Below are positions 8,866 through 18,479 of a stretch of 64,000 bases of DNA, in pieces. The first letter of the stretch is position 1. Each line of letters starts with the position of its first letter. The position numbers were made by a program, and so were the translations under genes. The DNA is from CAVYGN01 sp963796325. Its GTDB lineage: Bacteria; Spirochaetota; Brevinematia; Brevinematales; JAOACQ01. The DNA lies in the NCBI GenBank assembly GCA_963796325.1, contig CAWCLF010000004.1, forward strand, positions 1 through 64,000, given 5' to 3'. Under the pieces are notes generated by a model that saw only the letters and a program-made list of their open reading frames with translations, was not told the origin of the DNA and did not search any database.

Positions 8866-9969
8866 ATGTTGAATGCTCTTCTTATTTCTTTGAAGTCTAA
8901 ATTAATTCTCTTTAATCTTTTGAATTATATTACTTTCAGGGCAATGGCAGCTTTTGTGACATCATTTTTAATCGGCGTATTTGTAGCCCCTTACTGCATA
9001 AAAAAATTCAGGGAATTCGGAATAAAGCAGTCAATCCGTAAGGACGGACCGGAAACACATCAGGCAAAATCAGGGACGCCGACTATGGGCGGGATTTTAA
9101 TCATTATTTCAGCTCTTGCTGCTGTTTTACTCTGGACCAAGTTTAATTATTATGTAATGATTGTCAGCCTCGGCATATTCCTGTTCGGCATGACCGGTTT
9201 TCTTGATGATTATGTTAAAATTAAATTCAATAATTCAAAGGGAATAAAAGGATATATCAAGATGATTCTTCTTACAGGAGTTTCATTATTGCTTGTTATC
9301 CTTCTTAACCTCAACCCGAATTTAACTGACACATTCTGGAAATTTTATGTACCTATAATTGATAAGCCGTTGTTTACATGGCCGCATGTTCTGGCTTACA
9401 TTTTTTACATCTTCACAATGGTTTCATTTTCAAATGCCATAAACCTTTCAGACGGACTAGACGGGCTGGCTTCGGGTATGGGAATTATTTTATACCTGCC
9501 TTTCGGGATTATCAGCTATGTAATTGGCAATGCCGTTGTCTCAAAGTATTTGATATACCCTTTTATCAGCGGTGCAGGAGAATTGACCGTCATTGTGGCA
9601 GCAATGATCGGCGGTTTGACAGCCTTCCTGTGGTACAATATCCACCCGGCGGAAGTTTTTATGGGCGATACCGGGTCGCTTGCGATGGGGGGGACGATTG
9701 CGTTAATTGCTGTAATACTTAAACAGGAAGTACTTCTTCTTATCGGAGGCTGCATGTTCGTATTGGAAACTCTATCAGTGATCATTCAAAAATCATATTT
9801 TAAATATACAAAAAAAATATACGGGGAAGGGCGGAGAATATTTTTAATGGCGCCTATCCATCATCATTTTGAGAAGAGGGGCTGGAAAGAGACGCAGGTT
9901 GTTATCCGCTTCTGGATACTATCGGCTTTATGCGCTCTGGCCGCTTTAGCTACTTTGAAAGTGAGATAA
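8866..9969 (+). CDS. mraY: Phospho-N-acetylmuramoyl-pentapeptide transferase
   Basis: MraY moves phospho-MurNAc-pentapeptide from UDP onto undecaprenyl phosphate, making lipid I at the inner face of the membrane. The 367-residue protein has about ten hydrophobic segments and the family motifs PTMGGI, FLDDYVK (catalytic Asp pair), NLSDGLDGLA, FMGDTGSLA and APIHHHFEKRGW. ATG 8866 is preferred over GTG 8842 because GAGGT lies 7-8 bases upstream. Normally mraY sits in the dcw cluster between murF and murD. Here it stands apart from mur/fts genes, next to tRNA-Gly and AMMECR1. Confidence 0.97.
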   Translation: MLNALLISLKSKLILFNLLNYITFRAMAAFVTSFLIGVFVAPYCIKKFREFGIKQSIRKDGPETHQAKSGTPTMGGILIIISALAAVLLWTKFNYYVMIVSLGIFLFGMTGFLDDYVKIKFNNSKGIKGYIKMILLTGVSLLLVILLNLNPNLTDTFWKFYVPIIDKPLFTWPHVLAYIFYIFTMVSFSNAINLSDGLDGLASGMGIILYLPFGIISYVIGNAVVSKYLIYPFISGAGELTVIVAAMIGGLTAFLWYNIHPAEVFMGDTGSLAMGGTIALIAVILKQEVLLLIGGCMFVLETLSVIIQKSYFKYTKKIYGEGRRIFLMAPIHHHFEKRGWKETQVVIRFWILSALCALAALATLKVR

Positions 9970-9981
9970 GAGGAGGCATTT

Positions 9982-10548
9982 ATGATAAAAATAGAATTGA
10001 GTAATAGCCAAAAGAAGGATCTTCTCAGGTATGCAAGAATGACTATAGAACAGATGCTTACAGGTAAAGAGGTTGAGGGTAAACCTTCATTATCCGATGA
10101 AGTGTTTTCACAAAAACAAGGCCTCTTCGTCTGTTTGACTATTAAGGGAGAATTAAGGGGATGTATAGGTATTACCGAAGGAATAAAATCCATAAGGGAA
10201 GTGATCAAAGAAATGTCGATAGAGGCTTCCTTCCATGACCCGAGATTCCCCCCGATTACTAAAAATGAATTAAAGGACATTTCAATAGAAATTTCCATTC
10301 TTTATCCTCTTGAAGCCGTTGAAAATTTCAGTGAAATTGTTCCGGGCAAGCATGGTCTTGTTATGGAAAGAGGATATCAGAAAGGATTACTCCTGCCGCA
10401 GGTAGCTGTCGAGCATGGATGGGATAGGGAGGAATTTATGAATCAGACATGCAGGAAAGCCGGAATGGAAAACTTCTGCTGGGAAAACGATGCAAAGGTA
10501 TATAAATTCGAAGCAGTGATATTCAATGAAGAGGAACTGGGGTTATAG
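9982..10548 (+). CDS. amrA: AMMECR1-domain protein (AmmeMemoRadiSam protein A-like)
   Basis: A 188-residue protein, 12 nt after mraY, with AGAGGAGG upstream. It contains the family hexapeptide LRGCIG and the conserved RFPPIT and ISILYPLE segments. AMMECR1 proteins accompany Memo and radical SAM partners in the AmmeMemoRadiSam system; neither partner is present here, so this is an orphan copy. The conserved Cys in LRGCIG is the presumed active residue. Its molecular role is not established. Confidence 0.9.
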   Translation: MIKIELSNSQKKDLLRYARMTIEQMLTGKEVEGKPSLSDEVFSQKQGLFVCLTIKGELRGCIGITEGIKSIREVIKEMSIEASFHDPRFPPITKNELKDISIEISILYPLEAVENFSEIVPGKHGLVMERGYQKGLLLPQVAVEHGWDREEFMNQTCRKAGMENFCWENDAKVYKFEAVIFNEEELGL

Positions 10549-10558
10549 ATAGTATCGA

Positions 10559-11638
10559 ATGAATTTTACAGGCATTAAAAATTATATTATAAAAAACTGG
10601 AAACAGATATTAGTAATATCCGGGATATCATCATTTTTCCTGTTGATATTTTTAGCTGTTTACATATCAAATAAGCAGTTAAGGGAAGCTGAAAAAAATA
10701 GCTCGGGAAATTTAAACAAATTTAACCTTATCGCAAGCTGGAAAGGGACAAACGGTGAAGTTGTCAGATCTCTTACAGTAGACGGCACTGATATATATGC
10801 CGCTGCCGGATATGACGGTTTTCTTATTTTTGACAGTACCTCGCTAAATGAAAAATATGTCTTTACAACAAATCTTTGCGTTAACGATATCTTTGTCAGG
10901 TCGTTTATTACAAATAAATATGCTTTCCTGGCGGTAGGCGCGCCGGATGATATGGGCGGATTGTTGATTTGCGATATTACCGACTATACAAATATCAGGG
11001 TTGTTAATTCATCGCTAACCAGTAATTCGATTGTAAATTCTTTAAGCATTTACAGCGGTAAAAATGACAATGGAAAGTTACTGAATATTTTTATGACGGA
11101 TACGGGAAAAGGTTTTGTTCATTTTTCATATGATCTTTCAATGAATATACTGGCTTTAAAGGATTCCGGGAAAGGAAGGAATTACAAAGGCATTGGAGTC
11201 GATTCTGATAATAATGCTGTCTTTGTGATATCGAAAAACGGTTTCGCTTTTATATACGACTGGAACGGAAATTTGTTAAGTATGATAAGCAATTCTCTAT
11301 CTATGATAAATAGGGTTTCTATTTATGGGGAATCTCTCGTTGTTGCGGACAGGATGGGAGGATTAATGCTTTTCAACATATCAGATCCTCATAACTGCAA
11401 ATATACTGCCAGTTACTATACTTCGGGAGACACCTATGACATTATCGAAAACGGAATAAATTTTTATATTGCCGATGGTATTAACGGCGTCCTTAAAGTA
11501 AAGCATGAAAAGGGAGAGAGTTTTGTTCTTGAAAAAGATTATAATGACGGCGCCATATACAATAAATTGTATTTTTCTGACTCAAGCAATGTCCTTTATG
11601 CCGGATGCGGGAAAGACGGGATCAGAATGCTTAAATAA
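10559..11638 (+). CDS. Membrane-anchored LVIVD/beta-propeller-like protein
   Basis: A 359-residue protein with a short cytosolic N-terminus, one transmembrane helix (about residues 18-40) and an extracytoplasmic domain built of repeated blades, for example SLTVDGTDIYAAAGYDGFLIFD, SIYGESLVVADRMGGLMLFNISDP and NFYIADGINGVLKV. The spacing resembles LVIVD repeats, which form propellers displayed outside the inner membrane. The ligand and function are unknown. It begins 10 nt after the AMMECR1 stop, so the two are likely cotranscribed with mraY. Confidence 0.75.
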   Translation: MNFTGIKNYIIKNWKQILVISGISSFFLLIFLAVYISNKQLREAEKNSSGNLNKFNLIASWKGTNGEVVRSLTVDGTDIYAAAGYDGFLIFDSTSLNEKYVFTTNLCVNDIFVRSFITNKYAFLAVGAPDDMGGLLICDITDYTNIRVVNSSLTSNSIVNSLSIYSGKNDNGKLLNIFMTDTGKGFVHFSYDLSMNILALKDSGKGRNYKGIGVDSDNNAVFVISKNGFAFIYDWNGNLLSMISNSLSMINRVSIYGESLVVADRMGGLMLFNISDPHNCKYTASYYTSGDTYDIIENGINFYIADGINGVLKVKHEKGESFVLEKDYNDGAIYNKLYFSDSSNVLYAGCGKDGIRMLK

Positions 11639-11712
11639 TCCGTTAATTATATTTTAAAGAAATATGCTTATTATATCCGATACTTGAAATAAGTGAAAAT
11701 GGGAGAAGTGCT

Positions 11713-12987
11713 ATGCCGTCTGCAAAATCAGGCGTAAAAGATAAGGGAACAGTCAAAAAAAAATCTGTTATCGTCCCTCTGGAAAAAGATGCAGGTAAAT
11801 TCAAGGAACTTTTGAGAATTACCGAAAACCTGAATCATGTTAAAGATGTGGATTCACTCCTTGACAACATCCTCCATGAGGCGAGATTATTTACTAACGC
11901 AGATTCAGGAACTATCTACCTGGCTGAAGGGAACAAGCTCAAATTCAGCTATGTGCATAATGATTCGCTGGCAAAGATCGATGAAGCGAATAATAAGTAC
12001 ATATATTCGATCTTTGAAATTCCCATCAACGATAAATCCATAGCGGGTTATGTCGCTTTAACCGGTAAACCCCTGATCATTGACGATAATTATAAGATCG
12101 GGGGAGAAGTCCCATACTCATTCAATTCTTATTTCGATGAAATGTCATCCTATAAAACTATTTCGACTTTAACAGTGCCGCTTATAACATCCAGGCAGAA
12201 TATCATCGGTGTTATGCAGATAATTAATGCAAAAAACAAGAAAGGCGAGATAATCCCTTTCACTGAAGAAGATATGATGTTTGTTGCCTTTTTCGCGAAT
12301 AATGCCTCTGTGGCTATTGAAAGGGCGAAAATGACCAGAGAGATCCTTCTGCGCATGATAAAAATGGCGGAATTGAGGGATCCCAAGGAAACAGGTAATC
12401 ATGTTAACAGGGTTGCCAGCTATAGTATAGAAATATATGAAAGATGGGCTAAAAAGAAGAAAATGCCTCTGGCTGAAATTAAACAGAAAAAAGATGTTTT
12501 GAGAATTGCAGCGATGCTGCATGATGTAGGAAAAGTTGCCATATCCGATACTATTTTAAAAAAACCGGGCCGGTTAACCCCTGAAGAATTTGAACTTATG
12601 AAAATGCATACTGTTTATGGAGCGAGGCTTTTTGATAATGCCGTGTCGGATTGGGATGCACTTTCAGCCGAAGTGGCCCTTAACCACCATGAAAGATGGG
12701 ATGGAAAGGGATATATGGGCAGGGTTACCTGTGAAGGTGAAGAACCCTGTCCTTCAGGTCCCGGGAAAAGGGGGGAAGAAATACCGATTCTGGGAAGGAT
12801 CGTTGCCCTTGCCGATGTTTACGATGCCTTAATTTCCATAAGAACGTACAAAGAGGCATGGAGAGAGGAAGACGTGCTGAAATATATCAAAGAAGGGACA
12901 GGTTCTCACTTTGATCCTGATGTTGTTGATGCATTTTTCTCCATATATGATGTTATTAAAGCCATTCGTGAAAAATATGCAGATTAG
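11713..12987 (+). CDS. GAF domain / HD-GYP phosphodiesterase
   Basis: A 424-residue cytoplasmic protein. A GAF sensor domain spans about residues 30-205 and an HD-GYP domain about 215-420. The metal-binding HDVGK and downstream HHERWDGKGY are intact, so cyclic di-GMP (or cyclic GMP-AMP) hydrolysis is likely. The GYP signature itself is altered: Pro is Met, and about 16 extra residues rich in Cys, Pro and Gly (GEEPCPSGPGK) sit before EEIPILGRIVALADVYDAL. The gene starts at ATG 11713 behind GGGAGAAG. It is followed 22 nt later by a protein with cyclic-nucleotide-binding domains, which suggests a joint signalling role. Confidence 0.88.
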   Translation: MPSAKSGVKDKGTVKKKSVIVPLEKDAGKFKELLRITENLNHVKDVDSLLDNILHEARLFTNADSGTIYLAEGNKLKFSYVHNDSLAKIDEANNKYIYSIFEIPINDKSIAGYVALTGKPLIIDDNYKIGGEVPYSFNSYFDEMSSYKTISTLTVPLITSRQNIIGVMQIINAKNKKGEIIPFTEEDMMFVAFFANNASVAIERAKMTREILLRMIKMAELRDPKETGNHVNRVASYSIEIYERWAKKKKMPLAEIKQKKDVLRIAAMLHDVGKVAISDTILKKPGRLTPEEFELMKMHTVYGARLFDNAVSDWDALSAEVALNHHERWDGKGYMGRVTCEGEEPCPSGPGKRGEEIPILGRIVALADVYDALISIRTYKEAWREEDVLKYIKEGTGSHFDPDVVDAFFSIYDVIKAIREKYAD

Positions 12988-13009
12988 ACTGATTCTGGCG
13001 GAGTAATTC

Positions 13010-15181
13010 ATGCAGAAAATCAAGAGTCTGAGGGAACTCACCGGTGTAATAACCGAATTACCCCGCGGAGGATATCTTATCGATACTTCCGCCGGTTATA
13101 TACAGTTTGGGTCCCCTCCTGAAACTCTCAAGGATACGATTTTCCTTCCAAAAGGCGTACCTAATATATTTGTACTGCCTATCGAGCATTTTGATCCGAA
13201 ACATGGAATGAGCGTTGCCGAGATTGAGTTTCCTATCTATTACAATTTCTTTTTAAGACAGAAAAAAACAAGGATATTTGTAAACCCGGATCATATAGAA
13301 AATATGAAAATAGTTCTTCAGGAAGCTGTTTTCGGTCCCCAGGAACTCGATATTGCAGGAGATGTGGAAGAAAAAGAGAACTCCCATATCCCTGATATTA
13401 TGTCTGAAATGAAATATTTCAGGGCGGGCAGAGTTATGGAGGATCTTGTCGATCTTTTAGAATTGAAGCCGGAAGGTTTCAGCATAGAAGAAGTAAAAAT
13501 CGTTCAAAAACCCGATGGAGGTTTTGACGTTTTTGACGGCGGTAAAATTCTTGCTTCTGTCCCGGCTAAAATCAGTTTTAAAGCTCTATACGATCTCGGA
13601 ACGACTCTCAGCGAACCTTTTATTCCGCCTGAATTCGGTATTACCTGCCTGGGACCTTCGCATGGATTCGATCCCGAGCAGAACACTTCCGGTTTTATTC
13701 TCTGGATCAACAAAGTCGGAATAATGGTTGATCCCCCGGCCAATTCGACGCTATGGCTTAAAGATTCGAATGTCAATCCAAAACTTATCGACAGCATCAT
13801 ATTTACCCATTGTCATGCCGATCATGATGCGGGTACATTCCAGAAGATACTTGAGGAATCCAAGGTCACAATTTATACCACCCCGACAGTCATGCAGAGT
13901 TTTTTGAGAAAATATTCCGCTTTAACCCGCATCCCTCCTGCGACATTAATGGATCTCTTCAATTTTTACCCGGTTAAAATGAATGGCCGATACAATATTC
14001 ATGGCGCTTTATTTAATTTTTATTATTCCCTTCATTCTATCCCTACAATCGGTTTCCATTTCAGCTACCGCAACAAGCGATTTATTTATTCATCGGATCA
14101 CCTTAATGAACCTTCAACGATAAAAAGTCTTCATGACCAGGGAGTTTTATCAACGGAGAGGATGGAATATCTTTTGAATTTCCCATGGGAATATGAAATC
14201 ATTTATCATGAAGCAGGTATTCCCCCCCTTCATACTCCTGTGAGTTATCTTAATTCATTGCCGCCTGAAACACAGAAGAAAATCACGGTGTATCACATAG
14301 CTGAAAAGGATTTTCCTGTAAAAACGGATCTGACTCTGGCTAAATTCGGCATAGGAGAAACTATCTTCCCCGATATTGAAAAGTATGAATTCGAGGAATC
14401 CTTCAGAATTCTCGATGTTTTCAGCAGGATCGAAGTTTTCAAAGATCTTCCTTTTGAAAAAATAAAAGATCTCCTTCTGGTTACAAAAAAGGAAAGCTTT
14501 AACAAAGGCGACTATATAATCAGGAAGAACACACCGGGAGACAAGTTTTATGTAATCGTATCGGGGAATGTCAACATAAGCGGTTTTGATAACGGCGAGA
14601 TCAGCGACAAGGTGTATGCTACTTTTGAATATTTTGGAGAAGCATCGATTATTCTTGGGACGCCAAGGACAGCCGATGTGACGGCAGTTACAAATGTGGA
14701 GGCATATTCTATAAACAGAGACTCTTTTATCCGCCTGATAGGAAACACCGACGTTGAAAAAAACATCCGGAAGCTTGCATCGATAAGGAATGAACAAACA
14801 TGGACGGTAATAAAATCGAATCCCTTTTTTAAAAATCTCACTTCATCCCAGGTAACCAGGCTTGAATCGATCCTGAAACCTTTTTCTGCCGAAAAAGGTT
14901 CGGTCCTGTTCGAGGAAGGGAAAAAAAGCGATCATATCTTTCTTCTTATAGACGGGTGCGTCGTTGAATCGAAACGTGAAAATATCATTCGAAGCTGTGA
15001 GAAAGGCGATATAATAGGAGAAGTATTCGCAGTCAAGGACGGAAAGGCGTTAAAAACTACATTCCGTGCAGATACACCTGTAACATTATACAGGATAGAA
15101 GGCCAGGATATTATCTCATTTCTCAGGGACAACCCCGGGGTCTTTATGAATATGATGTTTGAAAGGGGCCACACCCGGTAA
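13010..15181 (+). CDS. Metallo-beta-lactamase-fold protein with two cyclic nucleotide-binding domains
   Basis: A 723-residue protein. An N-terminal region of about 190 residues has no recognised domain. A metallo-beta-lactamase domain follows, with THCHADHD at about 266-273 and the later metal ligand region YSSDH. Two tandem cNMP-binding (CRP-type) domains occupy about residues 474-590 (GDYIIRKNTPGDKFYVIVSG) and 603-720 (GSVLFEEGKKSDHIFLLIDG). No DNA-binding helix-turn-helix follows. A reasonable reading is a cytosolic hydrolase whose activity is gated by a nucleotide second messenger. Which nucleotide is bound, and the substrate, cannot be told. It lies directly downstream of the HD-GYP gene. 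Confidence 0.85.
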   Translation: MQKIKSLRELTGVITELPRGGYLIDTSAGYIQFGSPPETLKDTIFLPKGVPNIFVLPIEHFDPKHGMSVAEIEFPIYYNFFLRQKKTRIFVNPDHIENMKIVLQEAVFGPQELDIAGDVEEKENSHIPDIMSEMKYFRAGRVMEDLVDLLELKPEGFSIEEVKIVQKPDGGFDVFDGGKILASVPAKISFKALYDLGTTLSEPFIPPEFGITCLGPSHGFDPEQNTSGFILWINKVGIMVDPPANSTLWLKDSNVNPKLIDSIIFTHCHADHDAGTFQKILEESKVTIYTTPTVMQSFLRKYSALTRIPPATLMDLFNFYPVKMNGRYNIHGALFNFYYSLHSIPTIGFHFSYRNKRFIYSSDHLNEPSTIKSLHDQGVLSTERMEYLLNFPWEYEIIYHEAGIPPLHTPVSYLNSLPPETQKKITVYHIAEKDFPVKTDLTLAKFGIGETIFPDIEKYEFEESFRILDVFSRIEVFKDLPFEKIKDLLLVTKKESFNKGDYIIRKNTPGDKFYVIVSGNVNISGFDNGEISDKVYATFEYFGEASIILGTPRTADVTAVTNVEAYSINRDSFIRLIGNTDVEKNIRKLASIRNEQTWTVIKSNPFFKNLTSSQVTRLESILKPFSAEKGSVLFEEGKKSDHIFLLIDGCVVESKRENIIRSCEKGDIIGEVFAVKDGKALKTTFRADTPVTLYRIEGQDIISFLRDNPGVFMNMMFERGHTR

Positions 15182-15217
15182 TTTCAAATCACAATTCTTA
15201 TTATTTTTGGAGTTTCA

Positions 15218-16015
15218 ATGCTTAACAAGGGTGATTACATATATCTTTATCATGATGATAAAACATCATACATGATGGCATATTTCGAAGGCATGTCTAT
15301 ATCGACTCATAAAGGGGAATTGAAGATACCTCCGTCATCGGAGTACGGGGACATGGTCCGGGCCAACACCGGTGAACCGTTTTACCTCCTTCGGCCTGTT
15401 ATGTCCGATCTCATGATGAAAGTAAAAAGAAGGACGACGATAATTTATCCTAAAGAAGCAGGAGTAATTATACTCGAATTGGGCGTTTCGTGCGGTAAAA
15501 GAGTTATTGAGATCGGCACGGGGTCGGGATCGTTAACTGTTTTACTGTCGAAACTGGTAGGAGAGAACGGTAAGGTCTATTCGTTCGAAAGAAGGGAAGA
15601 GCATCTTGAAAATGCAAAAAAAAATGTTGAACGATTCAGCCCGTTCAATAATATAGAATTCTTCAGGAAAGATCCGGTCCTTGAGGGAGGTTTCGGCATA
15701 GAGGATGCCGATGCGATTTTCCTGGATGTCCCGGAACCCTGGAAACTTATCCGTGAAGCGCATAAATCACTGAAACCCGGGGCCGCTGTCGGGGTTATCT
15801 CACCCAATATTGAGCAGGTACAGACGACTGTTTATTCGATGAATGAGACCGGATTTGTAAGGATACGTTGTCTGGAAGTGCTCACAAGGGGATTGAGAAT
15901 AAAAAAGAATCTTACAAGGCCGTTCGACAGGATGATCGGCCATACAGGTTACCTGCTCTTTGCACACAGGATAAAAAAGGAAAAATCAGAATTTATGATC
16001 GATTATAGCATTTGA
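15218..16015 (+). CDS. trmI: tRNA (adenine-N1-)-methyltransferase TrmI
   Basis: A 265-residue protein with the small N-terminal beta domain typical of TrmI (SSEYGDMV), the linker RPVMSDLMMKVKRRTTIIYPKEAG, motif I EIGTGSGSLT and the catalytic-region DVPEPW. TrmI makes m1A at position 57/58 of tRNA as a tetramer. ATG 15218 follows TTTTTGGAG. It converges with livF. Confidence 0.93.
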   Translation: MLNKGDYIYLYHDDKTSYMMAYFEGMSISTHKGELKIPPSSEYGDMVRANTGEPFYLLRPVMSDLMMKVKRRTTIIYPKEAGVIILELGVSCGKRVIEIGTGSGSLTVLLSKLVGENGKVYSFERREEHLENAKKNVERFSPFNNIEFFRKDPVLEGGFGIEDADAIFLDVPEPWKLIREAHKSLKPGAAVGVISPNIEQVQTTVYSMNETGFVRIRCLEVLTRGLRIKKNLTRPFDRMIGHTGYLLFAHRIKKEKSEFMIDYSI

Positions 16016-16022
16016 TCGGCAG

Positions 16023-16727
16023 TCATCCCCCGAGATAAGCTTTCTTTACTTTATCGTCATGAGCGATATCATGAGCCTGACCTTCAAGAACTAACTTTCC
16101 GGTTTCCATAACATAAGCTCTATGAGCAATTGACAATGCCATCCGGGCGTTTTGTTCAACCAGCAGGATCGTCGTGCCTTTCTGATTTATCTCTTTGATA
16201 TGGCTGAATATATCTTTAACAAGTATCGGGGAGAGACCCATAGAAGGTTCGTCCAGCAGCATAAGTTTCGGCCTTGATAAAAGGCCTCGGGCGGTCGAGA
16301 GCATCTGCTGTTCTCCGCCTGAAAGCGTTCCTGCAAGCTGGCGCAGCCTTTCCTTTAACCTGGGAAATAGATCGAACAGATTTTGAATATCTTTCTTTAT
16401 GCGATCATGATCATGTCTCTGGTAAGCCCCCATCTCAAGGTTTTCCATAACAGTCATATCTGCAAAAATCCTTCTTCCTTCTGGAACATGCGAGATGCCG
16501 AGTCTCACTATTCTATAAGCCTCTTCCCTTGTAATCTCCCGGCCTCTGAATATTATACTGCCGCTTTCCGGTTTTATAAGGCCGGAGATAGTTTTAAGGG
16601 TAGTGCTTTTTCCGGCGCCGTTGCCTCCGATTAATGTTACAATTTCGGATTCTCCGACGGAAAATGAAACACCCTGAATGGCATGAATAGCCCCGTAAAA
16701 CACATTTATATTTCTGACCTCAAGCAT
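16023..16727 (-). CDS. livF: Branched-chain amino acid ABC transporter ATPase LivF
   Basis: A 234-residue ATPase with Walker A GGNGAGKST, signature LSGGEQQ and Walker B LMLLDEPS, plus the LivF-specific end (MALSIAHRAYVMETGKLVLEG). It is the last gene of livJHMGF, and its ATG shares one base with the livG stop. It powers uptake of leucine, isoleucine, valine or related amides together with LivG. Confidence 0.95.
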   Translation of the reverse strand: MLEVRNINVFYGAIHAIQGVSFSVGESEIVTLIGGNGAGKSTTLKTISGLIKPESGSIIFRGREITREEAYRIVRLGISHVPEGRRIFADMTVMENLEMGAYQRHDHDRIKKDIQNLFDLFPRLKERLRQLAGTLSGGEQQMLSTARGLLSRPKLMLLDEPSMGLSPILVKDIFSHIKEINQKGTTILLVEQNARMALSIAHRAYVMETGKLVLEGQAHDIAHDDKVKKAYLGG

Positions 16728-17497
16728 CAGACAGCCTCTTCACCCAGATATGCCTCAATAACCTTTTTGTCGCTTTTTATGGCTTCGGGTATCCCGGCGG
16801 CTATCAATTCTCCGTAATCGAGGACATATACGAATTTGCATATTCCCATAACCAGATTCATATCATGTTCGATGAGAAAAATTGTAAGTTTAAATTTGTT
16901 TCTGATAAAATAAACAAGGTCCATAAGATCCCTGGTTTCCTGGGGGTTCATCCCGGCGGCAGGTTCATCGAGAAGAAGTAGAGCCGGGCCGGTCGCCAGC
17001 GCTCTGGCTATTTCAAGCCGCCGCTGAAGACCATATGGAAGATTTTGAGCTGTAATATCAGAATATTTTGCAAGGCCGAATATATCTAAAAACTCCATTG
17101 ACTTTAAAGTTAATTCTCTTTCTTCTATCCCGAACCTGCCGAATCGCAGCATCATCGATTCGATAAGTCCGTAACGGACCTTTTGATGATATGCTGCTCT
17201 GACATTATCGAGAACGGAAAGATCCTTGAATAAACGGATGTTTTGAAAAGTCCTGGCAATACCGAGCCGGGAAATTTCGTAAGTTTTATATCCTGCGATA
17301 TTTTTTCCGTTAAAAATGATATTTCCGGAATCCGGCTTTAATATTCCGGTAAGGAGATTGAAAGTGGTTGTTTTACCTGCTCCATTAGGCCCTATAAGGC
17401 CTGCAACCGTTCCCTGTTCGATATACAGGTTGAGATTCGATATGGCTTTAAGTCCGCCGAAAGCTTTGTTCAAATTTTCAATTGTCAGGACGGGCAT
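16727..17497 (-). CDS. livG: Branched-chain amino acid ABC transporter ATPase LivG
   Basis: A 256-residue ATPase with Walker A GPNGAGKTT, the LivG-type RTFQNIRLF segment, a slightly altered signature (LPYGLQRRLEIARAL in place of LSYGxQR) and Walker B LLLLDEPAAGMNP. It overlaps livM by about 20 nt, which indicates translational coupling, and partners LivF beneath the LivHM channel. Confidence 0.95.
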   Translation of the reverse strand: MPVLTIENLNKAFGGLKAISNLNLYIEQGTVAGLIGPNGAGKTTTFNLLTGILKPDSGNIIFNGKNIAGYKTYEISRLGIARTFQNIRLFKDLSVLDNVRAAYHQKVRYGLIESMMLRFGRFGIEERELTLKSMEFLDIFGLAKYSDITAQNLPYGLQRRLEIARALATGPALLLLDEPAAGMNPQETRDLMDLVYFIRNKFKLTIFLIEHDMNLVMGICKFVYVLDYGELIAAGIPEAIKSDKKVIEAYLGEEAV

Positions 17498-18479
17498 CCG
17501 GCCCTCCTTTTCTTTTAATGAAGGGAATCCTGAATTCCCTGGAGCCCATAAGCCCCTCTGGTCTTAATATCATAAGAATAATAAGAATAAGGGAAAAGAT
17601 TATCATTCTGTCATAAGGGTAATCGGCCAGGAAGGAATTTGTAAGCGTAAAAAAAACAGCTCCGATAATTACTCCGGTAGTGCTGCCCAGGCCCCCGATA
17701 ACGACCATAACAAGAATTTCAACGGTTTTCATAAAAGTGAAAGATCCGGTATTTACGAGCCTGATATTGTGAACGAATAAGGATCCGGCTATTCCCGCAA
17801 AAAAAGCTCCTATTACGAATGCTGAAACTTTATATTTTGTAGCTGGAATTCCAATAGATTCTGCCGCAATTTCGTCCTCCCTCACTGCAAGGATTGCCCT
17901 TCCATGTGATGAATTAATAAGGTTTGACAGGATTATTATTGTCGCGGCGGTTGTAAAAAAGATCCAGTGTTCATTTGTAAAAGCCGGCAGGCCTTTCAGG
18001 CCGGAAGCCCCCCCAAGATAGTCTATGTTAAGGACCGACAGGCGTATTATTTCACCGAAACCAAGAGTAGCAATCGCCAGATAATCGCCCTTCAGGCGTA
18101 ATGCCGGAAGTCCGATAAGAAAACCGAAAAGACCTGCAACAATCCCTCCTGTTAGGATCGCCGTTAAAAAAATGAAAAACCCCGGTATTCCCAATTGGGA
18201 CAAATCCCTGGAATGGTAAAGTGTGATAACTGCCGATACATAACCGCCGACAGCCATGAATCCGGCATGCCCCAGTGAGAATTGTCCGGCATAACCGTTG
18301 ATCAGGTTCAGGCTGACAGCGAGGATAATATTTATTCCCAGGATGAGCAGATTGAATTTCCAGAAATCGTTCACATTTCCGTAAATAAAAATCCATAATA
18401 AGTAAGAAATTATGACATATATCGCGGTATTAACCCATTTGCGGCCGAATATTACGGCATGAATATCATACTTTTTCAT
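17478..18479 (-). CDS. livM: Branched-chain amino acid ABC transporter permease LivM
   Basis: A 333-residue membrane protein with about nine hydrophobic segments. The family signature GYAGQFSLGHAGFMAVGGY and the EAA-type region (AVREDEIAAESIGI) that docks the ATPases are clear. It overlaps livH at its start and livG at its end. Confidence 0.95.
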   Translation of the reverse strand: MKKYDIHAVIFGRKWVNTAIYVIISYLLWIFIYGNVNDFWKFNLLILGINIILAVSLNLINGYAGQFSLGHAGFMAVGGYVSAVITLYHSRDLSQLGIPGFFIFLTAILTGGIVAGLFGFLIGLPALRLKGDYLAIATLGFGEIIRLSVLNIDYLGGASGLKGLPAFTNEHWIFFTTAATIIILSNLINSSHGRAILAVREDEIAAESIGIPATKYKVSAFVIGAFFAGIAGSLFVHNIRLVNTGSFTFMKTVEILVMVVIGGLGSTTGVIIGAVFFTLTNSFLADYPYDRMIIFSLILIILMILRPEGLMGSREFRIPFIKRKGGPDARPDN

